Source of the DNA: Nitrososphaerales archaeon
GTDB taxonomy: Archaea > Thermoproteota > Nitrososphaeria > Nitrososphaerales > CADDZS01
Direction: 5' to 3'
Length of the DNA: 49,039 bases
Assembly (NCBI GenBank): GCA_030041295.1
Contig: JASHOD010000050.1
Location: 1 to 49,039, forward strand
The notes under the pieces were generated by a model, which saw only the letters and a list, made by a program, of their open reading frames with translations, did no database searches and was not told the DNA's origin. Positions 35,931 to 44,966 of this stretch are shown here, one piece after another. The number at the start of each line of letters is the position of its first letter. The stretch's first letter is position 1. Position numbers and translations under genes: made by a program.

Positions 35931-37163
35931 TTGAGCTCTAACGTCTCCAAAATTCAGGAGCTCGTATACGATTACAAGCTCCCGCCAAAATACGAGCTTT
36001 TTCGCAATGCGCTACGAGAATTTCTCGCGACTGAAATTGCTGGCACTGTGGAGTATTACGACAAGGAGGAGAAATTTCCCGAGGAGAACGTAAGGAAATT
36101 TGCCGAGCGCGGGTATTTTGGCATTCCAGTTCCAACCGAATATGAGGGAGCAGATCTAGGAGAATTCGGATACGGTATAGCTGTTCAGGAGATTGGTAAA
36201 GTATGCTCATCGCACGGTACCATCATCGGAGCGCACACGGGTCTCTGTGAGGTCCCAATCTATCTGTTTGGGAACGATTGGCAGAGAAAGACCTACCTGC
36301 CCGACTTAGCTTTAGGTAGAAAGTTAGGTGCGTTCGCGTTAACGGAACCAGGTGCCGGTAGCGATGCCGCGAATGTTGCGACAACCGCGACGAAAAGTGG
36401 AGATCACTTTGTCCTAAATGGAACTAAACAATTCATCTCGAACGGTGATAGGGCGCAGACCATTCTTGTCTTTGCATCGAATGATCGTTCCCTCGGTGCA
36501 TACGGAGGAATCACCGCCTTCATCGTGGACAGATCCTTCGGGGGAGTTCGAACATCAAAGGTGGAAAAGAAGATGGGACTACGAGCTTCGACGACGGCGC
36601 AAATTGTCTTCGAGGACTGCAAGGTGCCAAAAGAAAATATACTCGGAACTTTTGGGGCAGGATTCCTGGTTGCTTTGACAGCACTCGATGGCGGACGGGC
36701 CTCGTTGTCGGCGGGAGCCGTAGGCGGTGCAGAGATGGCTCTTGAAATGATGATCGAGTGGACGCAAAACCACAAGCAGAAAGCTGAGAAGCAGTCGATC
36801 CAGTGGATGATCGCGGATACCGCTATCGAGGCGCACGCCGCAAGGAAGGTGAGCTACGATTCTTTAGAGGAAGTCGGAGTTTATTTTGATCGCCTAGCGC
36901 TCGGAGAGAAGATTCCAAGGCAAGAAAGAGAAATGATTTCGCGGCACACTGCGATGGCGAAGGCTTACTGCTCCGAGGTCGCGTCGCGTTCTATTGAGAA
37001 GGCGATGCAGGTGATAGGTATGGAAGGGTTTACTGAAGGGTTTGGGCTTGAAAGAGGGTACAGGGACTCTGTAATCGCTGAGATTTACGAGGGAACTAAT
37101 GATATCCAAAGGCTCGTCATCGCAAGGGAACTTTTAGGTTTAGAACGTAACCCCAGAAATTAG
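35931..37163 (+). CDS. Acyl-CoA dehydrogenase
   Basis: An FAD-dependent first step of beta-oxidation, 410 aa. Typical motifs are FALTEPGAGSDAA, the FAD/CoA segment KQFISNGDRAQ and the C-terminal IYEGTNDIQRLVIARELLG with the catalytic base Glu at about residue 387. The TTG start at 35931 yields the expected N-terminal helix. Chain-length preference is not determinable. Electrons should pass to the ETF encoded immediately downstream. Confidence 0.93.
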   Translation: MSSNVSKIQELVYDYKLPPKYELFRNALREFLATEIAGTVEYYDKEEKFPEENVRKFAERGYFGIPVPTEYEGADLGEFGYGIAVQEIGKVCSSHGTIIGAHTGLCEVPIYLFGNDWQRKTYLPDLALGRKLGAFALTEPGAGSDAANVATTATKSGDHFVLNGTKQFISNGDRAQTILVFASNDRSLGAYGGITAFIVDRSFGGVRTSKVEKKMGLRASTTAQIVFEDCKVPKENILGTFGAGFLVALTALDGGRASLSAGAVGGAEMALEMMIEWTQNHKQKAEKQSIQWMIADTAIEAHAARKVSYDSLEEVGVYFDRLALGEKIPRQEREMISRHTAMAKAYCSEVASRSIEKAMQVIGMEGFTEGFGLERGYRDSVIAEIYEGTNDIQRLVIARELLGLERNPRN

Positions 37164-37198
37164 CCGTCATTCTTTCGCTTCAAGCAAGTTGATCATTA

Positions 37199-37864
37199 AT
37201 GCCCGAGGGCAGCAAGGTGTTTGTCTATGTCCAGGCGATCCCTGAATCGGTCCCGAGCAAAGCTAAGAGTTTTGTAGACCTTAGAGAAGCTACTACGAGC
37301 TTTAGAATGTCACATTCAAGCAAAGTCGCTCTTGAGCGAGCGAAAAACTCTTCGTCTACTAACAACGTTATTGCGCTGGGTCACTCGTCTATACTTCGAG
37401 AAGCTCTTGCTTTGGGGGCCGATAATGTAATCGCTCTTCCGCTTTGTGACGACCCGCTCGTTCAAGCTGAACGCATTAAGGAGCAAATGTCTGAAGATTT
37501 ACAATCGTCGTCGATATTTTTTGTCGGAGAGAATTTGGATGGGCCTTTCTCGGGATCTTCTCTGTGCGGAGTGCTTTCTGCTTTATTTGATATTAGTCTT
37601 GAATTTGATTTGAAAAATGAACAAAAACAATTGGAGAAAAATGGCTCGGTTGTACTTGTTAGAGACGATGGGACTAGAGCTTTTAACGTGAATATTCGGA
37701 GGCTAGGAATCGCAAATTCAAAAGAGTTGCCGCAGTCCCAAGTAATAGGAACTAATTTACTAGAAAGAAAAGAGCCAGCAAAAAATTCTGAAACTATCGG
37801 CGACCGCTCACCGAAAGAGATCGCTTCGATGATCTCCCGACGCCTCCGCCGCTTTACGGTTTGA
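37199..37864 (+). CDS. Divergent electron transfer flavoprotein beta subunit
   Basis: A 221-aa protein with an EtfB outline. An N-terminal VFVYVQAIPES strand is followed by REALALGADNVIALP, matching the EtfB ALGADxAI segment, and the AMP-loop-like VGENLDGPFSGSSLCGVLSALF, in which the usual QxxDGDTGQVG is only partly kept. Identification rests on this and on the neighbouring EtfA-like gene and acyl-CoA dehydrogenase. The protein is shorter than typical EtfB (about 250 aa). Confidence 0.7.
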   Translation: MPEGSKVFVYVQAIPESVPSKAKSFVDLREATTSFRMSHSSKVALERAKNSSSTNNVIALGHSSILREALALGADNVIALPLCDDPLVQAERIKEQMSEDLQSSSIFFVGENLDGPFSGSSLCGVLSALFDISLEFDLKNEQKQLEKNGSVVLVRDDGTRAFNVNIRRLGIANSKELPQSQVIGTNLLERKEPAKNSETIGDRSPKEIASMISRRLRRFTV

Positions 37865-37887
37865 ATTTTACAAGAGCGTGATACTTC

Positions 37888-38760
37888 TTGATTGTGGTAT
37901 TCTCAGAGCTCGGAGGAGAAAAACTCCTTGGTAAGGCACGAGAGCTCGCGGACTCTTTTGGTCTGAGAGTGTTGGCAGTATGTTCTGATTCCCATGATGC
38001 CGATTTCTCTCAACGCTTGATCTCGCTTGGGGCGGATGAAGTAATCAAATACAAGAATGCGAAAACCGCGTTCGACTGGGTGAACATTCTTTCTTCCCTC
38101 TTGAGGGAGAAGCGCCAAGTTTCGTTTCTATTCGGAATGTCCGGACTATATACAGATGCGATACTCGGCCGCATGTATGCTTTTGAGAAGGAAAGAATCG
38201 GCGCATTTGTAACGGGAATCGATTCGATTAATGAAAATGTAGGTACGAAATATCTTCGGACATGGAGCGCCGACCTTCAAAACAAACCTGCTTCTGAAGG
38301 CAAGGTATCTGTCTTCTCCTTCAAACCCTTTGCTGTGCCAGAGCCCTTCGAGGATTCTTCTCGATACGGTAAGACAAGCGAATCTGAAATCAAAATTGAA
38401 CAACAACAAGCAAGGACTTCTCCTTCCATATTGGATATTGAATCGAATGAGTTTCTCGACTCGTCTGGTCGATTAACAATACTGGTTGGCAAATCTTCAT
38501 CCCAAAAAGATGAAGCGATCCACAATGTAGCTCAAAAATACAAAGCTAACGTTGTAAGCTATAGCTCGTATGTTCAAGAAATCTATGGGCCTTGTCTCGC
38601 AATTCAAGTCATGTTAAGACACGAGCGTGAGCTACCTAGATTCCACGGCGAACTCATCGCTGTTAATACGACGGAAGATCATTCCGTAATATCTAATGTC
38701 GCAGATCTAAGATTCATAACAAATAATGATGATACTGAGAAGGCTCTACAGGAGCTGTGA
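37888..38760 (+). CDS. Divergent electron transfer flavoprotein alpha subunit lacking FAD signature
   Basis: 290 aa. The N-terminal half matches EtfA (VVFSELGGEKLLGKARELAD, GADEVIKY, FLFGMSGLYTDAILGRM). The C-terminal half keeps strand-helix remnants (LTILVGKSSSQKDEAI, FHGELIAVNTTEDHSVISNVADLRFI). It lacks the canonical FAD-binding elements: the GASRP, QVGQTG and GISGAIQH motifs cannot be found, and this domain is about 25 residues short. It may bind flavin differently, carry only the beta-side cofactor, or have lost flavin. Conserved position next to EtfB and the dehydrogenase suggests it still works with them. Confidence 0.7.
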   Translation: MIVVFSELGGEKLLGKARELADSFGLRVLAVCSDSHDADFSQRLISLGADEVIKYKNAKTAFDWVNILSSLLREKRQVSFLFGMSGLYTDAILGRMYAFEKERIGAFVTGIDSINENVGTKYLRTWSADLQNKPASEGKVSVFSFKPFAVPEPFEDSSRYGKTSESEIKIEQQQARTSPSILDIESNEFLDSSGRLTILVGKSSSQKDEAIHNVAQKYKANVVSYSSYVQEIYGPCLAIQVMLRHERELPRFHGELIAVNTTEDHSVISNVADLRFITNNDDTEKALQEL

Positions 38761-38913
38761 ACTACCAACGAATGAATCCATTGGCTTCTTTACTCGATTT
38801 TTGAAATCTGCCCAAAGTAGCTTATTTTATCTTCCATTTTGTATTAGTTAGACCCGGGATCAGAAAAATCTTGACTGCCTCGAGTGCACAAAGAGAGATA
38901 AAACAGCTTCGCA

Positions 38914-39087
38914 ATGAGGATCATAAGGCGCGAAATACAGGAGATCAAGGAGATGCTTGTACCTGAAGTGGTTCCCACAAGAGAGGAGATCAGAGCCGTC
39001 GAAAAAGGAAGACAGGAATACGCTCAAGGAGAGTATGTTGAGTGGAAGACACTTCGCAAGGCGGGCAAGAAGAGATCCGAGTCATAG
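38914..39087 (+). CDS. RelB-like antitoxin (57 aa)
   Basis: An ATG-initiated frame rich in Glu, Arg and Lys (EEIRAVEKGRQEYAQGEYVEW), the common form of archaeal antitoxins preceding RelE/ParE toxins. It ends one base before the toxin's TTG start. It appears intact, whereas the toxin is broken. Confidence 0.6.
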   Translation: MRIIRREIQEIKEMLVPEVVPTREEIRAVEKGRQEYAQGEYVEWKTLRKAGKKRSES

Positions 39088-39358
39088 TTGTATCGTGTAA
39101 TTCTAACGAAAAAGGCAGTTAAGGATCTGAATGGAGCACCTGATTACGTTAGCAAGAGAGCGAGAGAAGCAATTGACACACTTAGTGACTCTTTTGCCCC
39201 AGTGAAAATAGATGATGTGAAGAAACTCAAAAGGTATGGGAGAGACCTTTAGGATCAGGTTAGGCGACTAGAGATTAGTCTACGAATTTAAGAAGGACGA
39301 ATTATTGATTATCATTTACGAATTGGCTCTGAGAGGCAGAGTTTCCTACACCGACTAG
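39088..39358 (+). pseudogene. Broken RelE-type toxin
   Basis: The N-terminal part YRVILTKKAVKDLNGAP and VKKLKRYGRDL is followed by a frameshift near 39247-39250. FRIRLGD continues in another frame. A TAG at 39269-39271 then replaces the Tyr expected in the GDYRLVYEF motif, after which the C-terminus (KKDELLIIIYELALRGRVSY) is intact to 39358. Two lesions inactivate this ribosome-dependent mRNA endonuclease. Confidence 0.8.
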
Positions 39359-39409
39359 TGAAATTTTTTTTGACTGCAGGGGATAACGACGGAAAACAGC
39401 GCAGGAGTT

Positions 39410-40318
39410 CTAGGGATAGTCGTAGAATCCCTTCTTTGTCTTCCTGCCTAAGTATCCTGCCCTGACCATGTTTCTGAGTAAAGGCGAGGCCCTGTATTTC
39501 GGATCCTCGTATTCTTTGTATAGGACATCCAAGACGTCGAGTACAATATCAAGCCCGACGAAATCGGCTAGTTCTAAAGATCCCATGGGGTGATTCATAC
39601 CGAGTTTCATGACTGTGTCGATATCCTCTTTGCTCGCAATCCCCTGCTCGTACACAAATATTGCTTCATTGATCATTGGACAGACAACTCTATTCGAAAC
39701 AAATCCCGCGGTGTCCTTCACGACAACCGGAGTCTTGCCCATTTTCACTGCCAAGGCTCGTATAACCTCGATCGTCAATTCTGAACTTTGAAGCGCTTTC
39801 ACAATTTCGACCAGTTTCATCACCGGTACTGGATTGAAGAAGTGCATCCCGGCAACGCGCTCCGAGTTCGAAACCAAAGCAGCTAATTCGGTGATTGGAA
39901 TGGAAGAAGTGTTGGAGGCTAGGATGACACCATTTCCACAAATCTTGTCGAGCTTCTTGAAGACATCTCTTTTTATCTCGATCTTTTCAAGCACGGCTTC
40001 TACAACAAACTCTCGATCCTTGAAATCTTCTAAGCTCGGAGCGGCGATAATTCTCGATAGAACTCCGTTCTTTTCGTCCTGAGTCATCTTCCCTTTTTCA
40101 ACAGAGCGAGAAAGGTTGCTCTCAATTCTCCGAATCCCTCCACTTATGAAGTCCGAACTTACATCATTTAGTTTGACGTTAAAACCGGCCTGCGCAAAAA
40201 CTTGGGCAATTCCGTGGCCCATTGTCCCTGCTCCGATGACCCCGACGTTCTTGATTTTCGCGGATTGTTCCTGAGCTTTTGTTTGAAGTGAGGACGACGA
40301 CAATTCTGACGAATCCAA
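39410..40318 (-). CDS. 3-hydroxybutyryl-CoA dehydrogenase
   Basis: A second hydroxyacyl-CoA dehydrogenase, 302 aa, of the short-chain-preferring type. The Rossmann motif NVGVIGAGTMGHGIAQVFA starts at residue 24 after a Ser/Gln-rich leader. The catalytic His lies in GMHFFNPVPVMKLVEIV, and DTAGFVSNRVVCPMINEA, MNHPMGSLELADFVGLD and GRKTKKGFYDYP complete the fold. It differs from the larger enzyme at 29170-30147 by lacking the charged insert, so the two may divide chain lengths or directions. Confidence 0.93.
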   Translation of the reverse strand: MDSSELSSSSLQTKAQEQSAKIKNVGVIGAGTMGHGIAQVFAQAGFNVKLNDVSSDFISGGIRRIESNLSRSVEKGKMTQDEKNGVLSRIIAAPSLEDFKDREFVVEAVLEKIEIKRDVFKKLDKICGNGVILASNTSSIPITELAALVSNSERVAGMHFFNPVPVMKLVEIVKALQSSELTIEVIRALAVKMGKTPVVVKDTAGFVSNRVVCPMINEAIFVYEQGIASKEDIDTVMKLGMNHPMGSLELADFVGLDIVLDVLDVLYKEYEDPKYRASPLLRNMVRAGYLGRKTKKGFYDYP

Positions 40319-40474
40319 TCCCCTGCAAGAATAATCAATGAGTAACTAGATTTTTCACTCTTTTGGAACCAAGTTTAGATACTTCGAAGCAAGATGACTA
40401 TCTTCTTGTTCGTGCCGGGTGCTAATTAATTGAAGAAAAAATCGAGAAACTAGCAAATCTTGCTAGAATTCTGA

Positions 40475-41713
40475 TTGGCCGAGTCTTCGCAGACGAATAC
40501 TACCATAATGTCTTTTAGTAAGACGCTAGCTCTCGGGAAGGAAATTCTCAAGCAAGAGCAAGAAAAGATGATTGTAGGAGTACCGAAAGAAACTGCCGAA
40601 AGAGAAAAGCGGGTTGCAGTAGTCCCCGATTCAATTTCAAAGATCACAGGAGCTGGAGTACAGGTAATTGTCGAGTCAAGAGCGGGCGAAGAGGCTGGAT
40701 ACATAGATTCGGCCTTTACACAAAAAGGGGCGACGATCGTTGAGAAAATGGGGTCGCTTTATTCTCAGTCAGACATAGTTCTCAAAGTTCAGCCTCCGAA
40801 CATTAGCGAGGCGTCAATGCTCAAGGAAGGCTGCGTTCTGATTTCGTTTCTTTATCCATCTTCAAATCTAGAGATCATAAAGCGACTGAAAGAAAAGAAA
40901 GTTACATCCTTTGCAATGGAGCTCATGCCAAGAATCAGCCGAGCTCAATCAATGGATGCCTTGTCTTCTCAGGCAACTGTAGCAGGGTACAAGTCAGTCC
41001 TTTTAGCGGCGGACTCTCTGCCTAAATTTTTTCCATTGCTAATGACCGCAGCCGGAACCATTTCTCCAGCAAGGGTATTTGTCATTGGAGCAGGGGTTGC
41101 GGGTCTACAGGCAATAGCAGTCGCACGCAGATTGGGTGCAGTTGTTGAGGCTTACGATGTAAGGCCAGTTGTCAAAGAGCAGATCGAAAGTCTCGGAGCC
41201 AAATTTGTTCAACTATCTGTCACAGCGCAGGATGCGCAAACTGCGGGAGGATATGCAAAGGCACAGTCAGAAGATTTCTACAAGAAGCAGCAAGAGTTAC
41301 TTGCCGAGCACGCGAAAGCTTCAGATGTTGTCATAACCACTGCCCTAGTTCCCGGGCAGAGAGCTCCAATCCTAGTTTCAGAGGAAGCGGTCAAGGGTAT
41401 GAGGCCTTCTTCTGTCATAGTGGATCTTGCAGCAGAGCAGGGGGGAAACTGTGCTCTAACGGAACCAGGCAGGACTGTTACAAAGTACGGAGTAACAATT
41501 CACGGCCTTCTCAATCTTCCATCTATGGTTGCACCACAAGCAAGCCAGTTCTTCTCAAGGAATGTTACAACCTTTCTATTTGCTATTCTGAAAGATGGAA
41601 AGTTGAATGTTGACCTCGCAGATGAATTAATTCGGAGTCCTTTGGTCACGAAGGAAGGCGAGGTCCTTCACGAAGCAACAAGGAAAGTCCTAAACGGTAC
41701 AAGGAGTTCGTAG
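40475..41713 (+). CDS. pntAA: NAD(P) transhydrogenase alpha-1 subunit (NAD-binding)
   Basis: Domain I of the proton-translocating transhydrogenase. MIVGVPKETAEREKRVAVVPDS is the start of the alanine-dehydrogenase-like fold (MIVGVPKE at residue 32); the ATG at 40568 is an alternative start. The NAD site is VFVIGAGVAGLQAIAVARRLG, followed by QLSVTAQDAQTAGGYA (the mobile-loop region) and SMVAPQASQFFSRN. It transfers hydride from NADH to NADP. Together with the next two genes it gives a complete three-polypeptide enzyme. Confidence 0.93.
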   Translation: MAESSQTNTTIMSFSKTLALGKEILKQEQEKMIVGVPKETAEREKRVAVVPDSISKITGAGVQVIVESRAGEEAGYIDSAFTQKGATIVEKMGSLYSQSDIVLKVQPPNISEASMLKEGCVLISFLYPSSNLEIIKRLKEKKVTSFAMELMPRISRAQSMDALSSQATVAGYKSVLLAADSLPKFFPLLMTAAGTISPARVFVIGAGVAGLQAIAVARRLGAVVEAYDVRPVVKEQIESLGAKFVQLSVTAQDAQTAGGYAKAQSEDFYKKQQELLAEHAKASDVVITTALVPGQRAPILVSEEAVKGMRPSSVIVDLAAEQGGNCALTEPGRTVTKYGVTIHGLLNLPSMVAPQASQFFSRNVTTFLFAILKDGKLNVDLADELIRSPLVTKEGEVLHEATRKVLNGTRSS

Positions 41714-41716
41714 AGG

Positions 41717-42046
41717 TTGACAAGTCAAATCTTCACAGACCTTCCGGTCAATTTGCTGATATTTGTCATATCGACATTTCTCGGCATCGGTCTGATTAGC
41801 CATGTTTCACGCCTACTCCACACTCCATTAATGTCTTTGACAAATGCTATTTCTTCCGTCTCGTTTATTGCAGCCTTAATTGTAATGTCCGAGACCACAA
41901 ACACTATCGTACTTTCACTCGCGGTAGTCGGAGTAGGTCTTGCCTTCACAAACATAGTAAGCGGGTTCCTAATCACAGAACGAATTCTCAGAATGTTTCG
42001 TCCACAGAATAGAGAGAAGGAAAAGGAGAAGAATGCAAAGAATTGA
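41717..42046 (+). CDS. pntAB: NAD(P) transhydrogenase alpha-2 subunit (membrane)
   Basis: A 109-aa membrane subunit with three hydrophobic helices at about 9-28, 38-56 and 60-84, and a charged tail rich in Glu and Lys. The order after the NAD-binding subunit and before the beta subunit identifies it. The TTG start lies 3 bases after the upstream stop. Its own stop overlaps the next TTG (TTGA). Confidence 0.9.
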   Translation: MTSQIFTDLPVNLLIFVISTFLGIGLISHVSRLLHTPLMSLTNAISSVSFIAALIVMSETTNTIVLSLAVVGVGLAFTNIVSGFLITERILRMFRPQNREKEKEKNAKN

Positions 42047-43434
42047 ATCCGATCCTAGTTCTCTATCTTTACCTAATTTCAATAATCTTCTTCATTTTGT
42101 CATTACGATTCATGAGCGAAGTAAAGACTTCAAGATATGGAAACTGGGCTGCGGTGACCGGTATGATTATTGCGGTCATCACCACTTTGCTCGCGTATGA
42201 GATTCACCAAGTTAGTTATCTGATTCTCGCTGTACTGATCGGTGCAATAGTAGGTACTCCTATTGCACTGAAAGTACCCACGACTGCGATACCTCAAAGA
42301 ACTGCAATGTCACATGCATTTGGCTCCTTGGCAGTTGCCCTGGTCGGTGCATCAGAGTTCTTGAACGACAGAACTAGCATTATTGTTTCAAACGATTATT
42401 TTACGACTGCAGTACTCTGCGGTGAAATGGTTCTGGGATTTCTCACTTTCACGGGCAGCACGATGGCCTTTTCAAAACTTCAAGGGATTCTGCCGGGTAA
42501 GCCGTTCATATATCCGGGAAGAATCATTGTAAGTCTTGCGAACCTTGGAATCGCGGTCGCTTTATCGGTCTATCTTGTTTTGAATCCCTCACAGACGATA
42601 GTCCTTGCTCTGATTGCTTTGTTTGCGCTGCTCTTTGGCGTTCTCTTGGTTTTAGCAATTGGCGGAGCAGACATGCCAACCGTTATTGCAATCTTGAACT
42701 CCTTTGCGGGTATGTCCGCTGCGGCGCTTGGATTTGTCTTGGACAATAAGATTTTGATCGTTGCCGGCTCCTTGGATGGTTCTTCTGGTCTTGTTCTAGC
42801 AATAATCATGAGCAAAGCTATGAACCGCTCTTTCATCAATATTCTCTTCGGAGGAGTCGGGAGAGGAGTCAAGGGAAAAGGAACTACATTAACCGAATCT
42901 AGGATCGTTCAGGGCTACGCGCCTGAGGATATAGCAACGATTCTCTCCAGCGCAAGGAAGGTTGTGTTTGCGCCAGGGTATGGATTGGCGGTTTCGCAAG
43001 CTCAGCACGTTGTGAGGGAACTCGCTGATATCTTGGAATCTGACGGCGTCGATGTAAAATATGCAATTCATCCTGTCGCGGGGAGAATGCCGGGTCACAT
43101 GAACGTTCTACTTGCGGAAGCGGACGTCCCCTATGATCAGCTCTACGAGATGGAGCGAATAAATCCGCTTTTCCCCGAGACGGATGTCGTAATCGTTGTA
43201 GGCGCTAATGACGTGACAAATCCTGCCGCGAGAACGAAGAAGGATTCTCCGCTTTATGGAATGCCGGTATTGGAAGTAGACAAGGCGAAGACTGTAGTTT
43301 ACATCAAGAGATCTACTGGACCAGGGTTCTCTGGCGTAGATAACGAACTCTTCTATCTTCCAAATACGATGATGGTCTTCGGAGATGCGAAAAAAGTGCT
43401 CACAAGTTTGATTGAATCAATGAAAAATCAATGA
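42043..43434 (+). CDS. pntB: NAD(P) transhydrogenase beta subunit
   Basis: 463 aa. About eight or nine membrane helices (residues 1-260) form the proton channel, and the C-terminal domain III binds NADP. Its markers are VVFAPGYGLAVSQAQHVVREL, shown here by GYGLAVSQAQ, then HPVAGRMPGHMNVLLAEADVPY, GANDVTNPAA and GMPVLEVDKAKTVVYIKRS. The enzyme balances NADH from beta-oxidation against NADPH for biosynthesis. The TTG start overlaps the preceding stop. Confidence 0.95.
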   Translation: MNPILVLYLYLISIIFFILSLRFMSEVKTSRYGNWAAVTGMIIAVITTLLAYEIHQVSYLILAVLIGAIVGTPIALKVPTTAIPQRTAMSHAFGSLAVALVGASEFLNDRTSIIVSNDYFTTAVLCGEMVLGFLTFTGSTMAFSKLQGILPGKPFIYPGRIIVSLANLGIAVALSVYLVLNPSQTIVLALIALFALLFGVLLVLAIGGADMPTVIAILNSFAGMSAAALGFVLDNKILIVAGSLDGSSGLVLAIIMSKAMNRSFINILFGGVGRGVKGKGTTLTESRIVQGYAPEDIATILSSARKVVFAPGYGLAVSQAQHVVRELADILESDGVDVKYAIHPVAGRMPGHMNVLLAEADVPYDQLYEMERINPLFPETDVVIVVGANDVTNPAARTKKDSPLYGMPVLEVDKAKTVVYIKRSTGPGFSGVDNELFYLPNTMMVFGDAKKVLTSLIESMKNQ

Positions 43435-43500
43435 GAAATCAATGAGGACTGAGCCGCTAATCCTAAAAGTCAATCCGATGAAGTTACTTTGCGGGCTACT

Positions 43501-44331
43501 TTAGGATTCTAAATTGAGTGTTTCGTCACAATACTTGGCAAGTTCGAAAGCTGTTGTGAACCACACGCCGGGCCTTGACTTCATGTATTCTATCGTCCTT
43601 TCAAGCATTTCAAGTCTAGATGCCCTGCCGATAATCTGTGGGTGAAGCATGTACATGCAGTATCTTCCTTCCTTGTACAAGGCGTCAAACTCATCCCTGT
43701 AAATCGTCTCGACTTCCCTTGGCGAAAGGACCGGTTTGCTCATGCCAAACGTGTAGACGAAATACAATGTGTCATTGAAAGCAAAGGAAACCGGGAGTTC
43801 TATCAGGTGCTGCGGTCTGCTGTTGACCGATATCCGATACGGCTGATCGCTATCCATTAGCGTGCTCTCATATAGGAAGCCCATCTCTGCAAGTAGCTTG
43901 AACGTGTTTTTGGACGGCCCGAGCCTCAGGCCTCTGGGCGTTTTTCCCGTCACCATCCCGAGCGCTTCCGAACCCTTGGTCAACGCATGTTTTTCTTCTT
44001 CGTATGAAAAATTGGAGCAGTCCTCATGAAGATAACCATGGTGAGCGATCTCGTGACCTCGGGAAGCAATTTGCTTGCTGATTTTATGATACTTCTCAGC
44101 AACCCAACCCGGAATGAAAAATGTAGCCTTGATGTTCTGGCGGTCTAACATCGACAAAATTCTTGGAGTTCCCACCTTGGGTCCGTATTCTCCAAGCGAA
44201 ATGTCAATAATAGAAGGTTCTTCGTTTGGTTTCCATACGTTCCAAAGCAGCTCAGCATCAAGATCAAAAGAAAGTACTACAGGACAAACTACCCCGGACG
44301 GCCACTTGATCCTTCTCTCATAGTTTATGTT
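43501..44331 (-). CDS. Polysaccharide deacetylase (CE4/NodB fold), start unclear
   Basis: A metal-dependent deacetylase of the PuuE/peptidoglycan-deacetylase-like group. The catalytic/metal Asp motif LSFDLDAELLW lies upstream of the first GTG (44175), and the metal His pair is HHGYLHED. The family's N-terminus (RIKWPSGVVCPVV) is in frame up to about 44331, but no ATG, GTG or TTG precedes it in that frame. An ATA at 44328 lies after GGAGGAGGGG. An ATG in another frame (near 44320) would need a one-base shift in the GGGG at about 44294. Either a rare start or a small lesion is implied. Confidence 0.75.
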   Translation of the reverse strand, partial: NINYERRIKWPSGVVCPVVLSFDLDAELLWNVWKPNEEPSIIDISLGEYGPKVGTPRILSMLDRQNIKATFFIPGWVAEKYHKISKQIASRGHEIAHHGYLHEDCSNFSYEEEKHALTKGSEALGMVTGKTPRGLRLGPSKNTFKLLAEMGFLYESTLMDSDQPYRISVNSRPQHLIELPVSFAFNDTLYFVYTFGMSKPVLSPREVETIYRDEFDALYKEGRYCMYMLHPQIIGRASRLEMLERTIEYMKSRPGVWFTTAFELAKYCDETLNLES

Positions 44332-44421
44332 ACTATTCCCCTCCTCCCAATCCCTTCTCCCTTGCCTTCAATATTTTACGTTTTGATGTGGTTTGCTCAG
44401 ATTCTTGAACTGACGATCAAA

Positions 44422-44520
44422 TTACACCCATTCGGTTTTTATCTCTTTGATTTGCTTGAAGTGAGCGTCGTCCGTGATTACTTGAAATGACTTACTTATT
44501 ATTGCGTCAGCCGTTCGCTT
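44422..44520 (-). pseudogene. VapC (PIN) toxin C-terminal fragment
   Basis: Directly after the antitoxin, in another frame, comes TADAIISKSF, VITDDAHFKQIKEIKTEWV, the last two strands of a PIN domain with its late acidic motif. The first two thirds of the toxin, including the catalytic first Asp and Glu, are missing. This is an internal deletion that leaves antitoxin and toxin tail joined. Confidence 0.7.
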
Positions 44521-44776
44521 GTTCTTGGTCAACATATCTGTCGTTCTCACGCATGCGATCTAGCTTCTTCACAGCATCCTTGTAGCTCATTCTTCCACTA
44601 TCTACGCCTGCCAAGTCTTCAAGATTTGGAACAGATTTCAAAGTCAGCTCCCCCGTTTTCTTGCTTGAGAAGATTACTTTACTTCCCTCCCTGATATGAT
44701 GAGTCCTGCGAAACTCTGCTGGGATAGTTACTTGATCCTCGCGTATTACAGTGGAAGTCACCTTTCGGGTAGCCAT
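44507..44776 (-). CDS. AbrB-family antitoxin (VapB type), orphaned
   Basis: 89 aa with a swapped-hairpin AbrB domain: STVIREDQVTIPAEFRR, then IREGSKVIFSSKKTGELTLKSVP, and a long acidic/basic C-terminal helix that would contact the toxin. The frame is intact. Its toxin survives only as a fragment, so the protein is now an orphan that could still act as a DNA-binding repressor. Confidence 0.75.
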   Translation of the reverse strand: MATRKVTSTVIREDQVTIPAEFRRTHHIREGSKVIFSSKKTGELTLKSVPNLEDLAGVDSGRMSYKDAVKKLDRMRENDRYVDQEQANG

Positions 44777-44966
44777 ATGAACTAACGTTCAACTAATAAT
44801 CGATGTTGTACGTAAGAATTATGTTTGACACAGTAAAACAAACCTTCATAGAATGTTGGTTAGCCAAAGTTCATTGCCAACAATTATCATAATGTCTCTT
44901 TGATAAGAGGAGCTCTTTGAAGGGAAATTCTTAAACCAAGAGCGATAAAGACCGGGTAGAGTTGAA

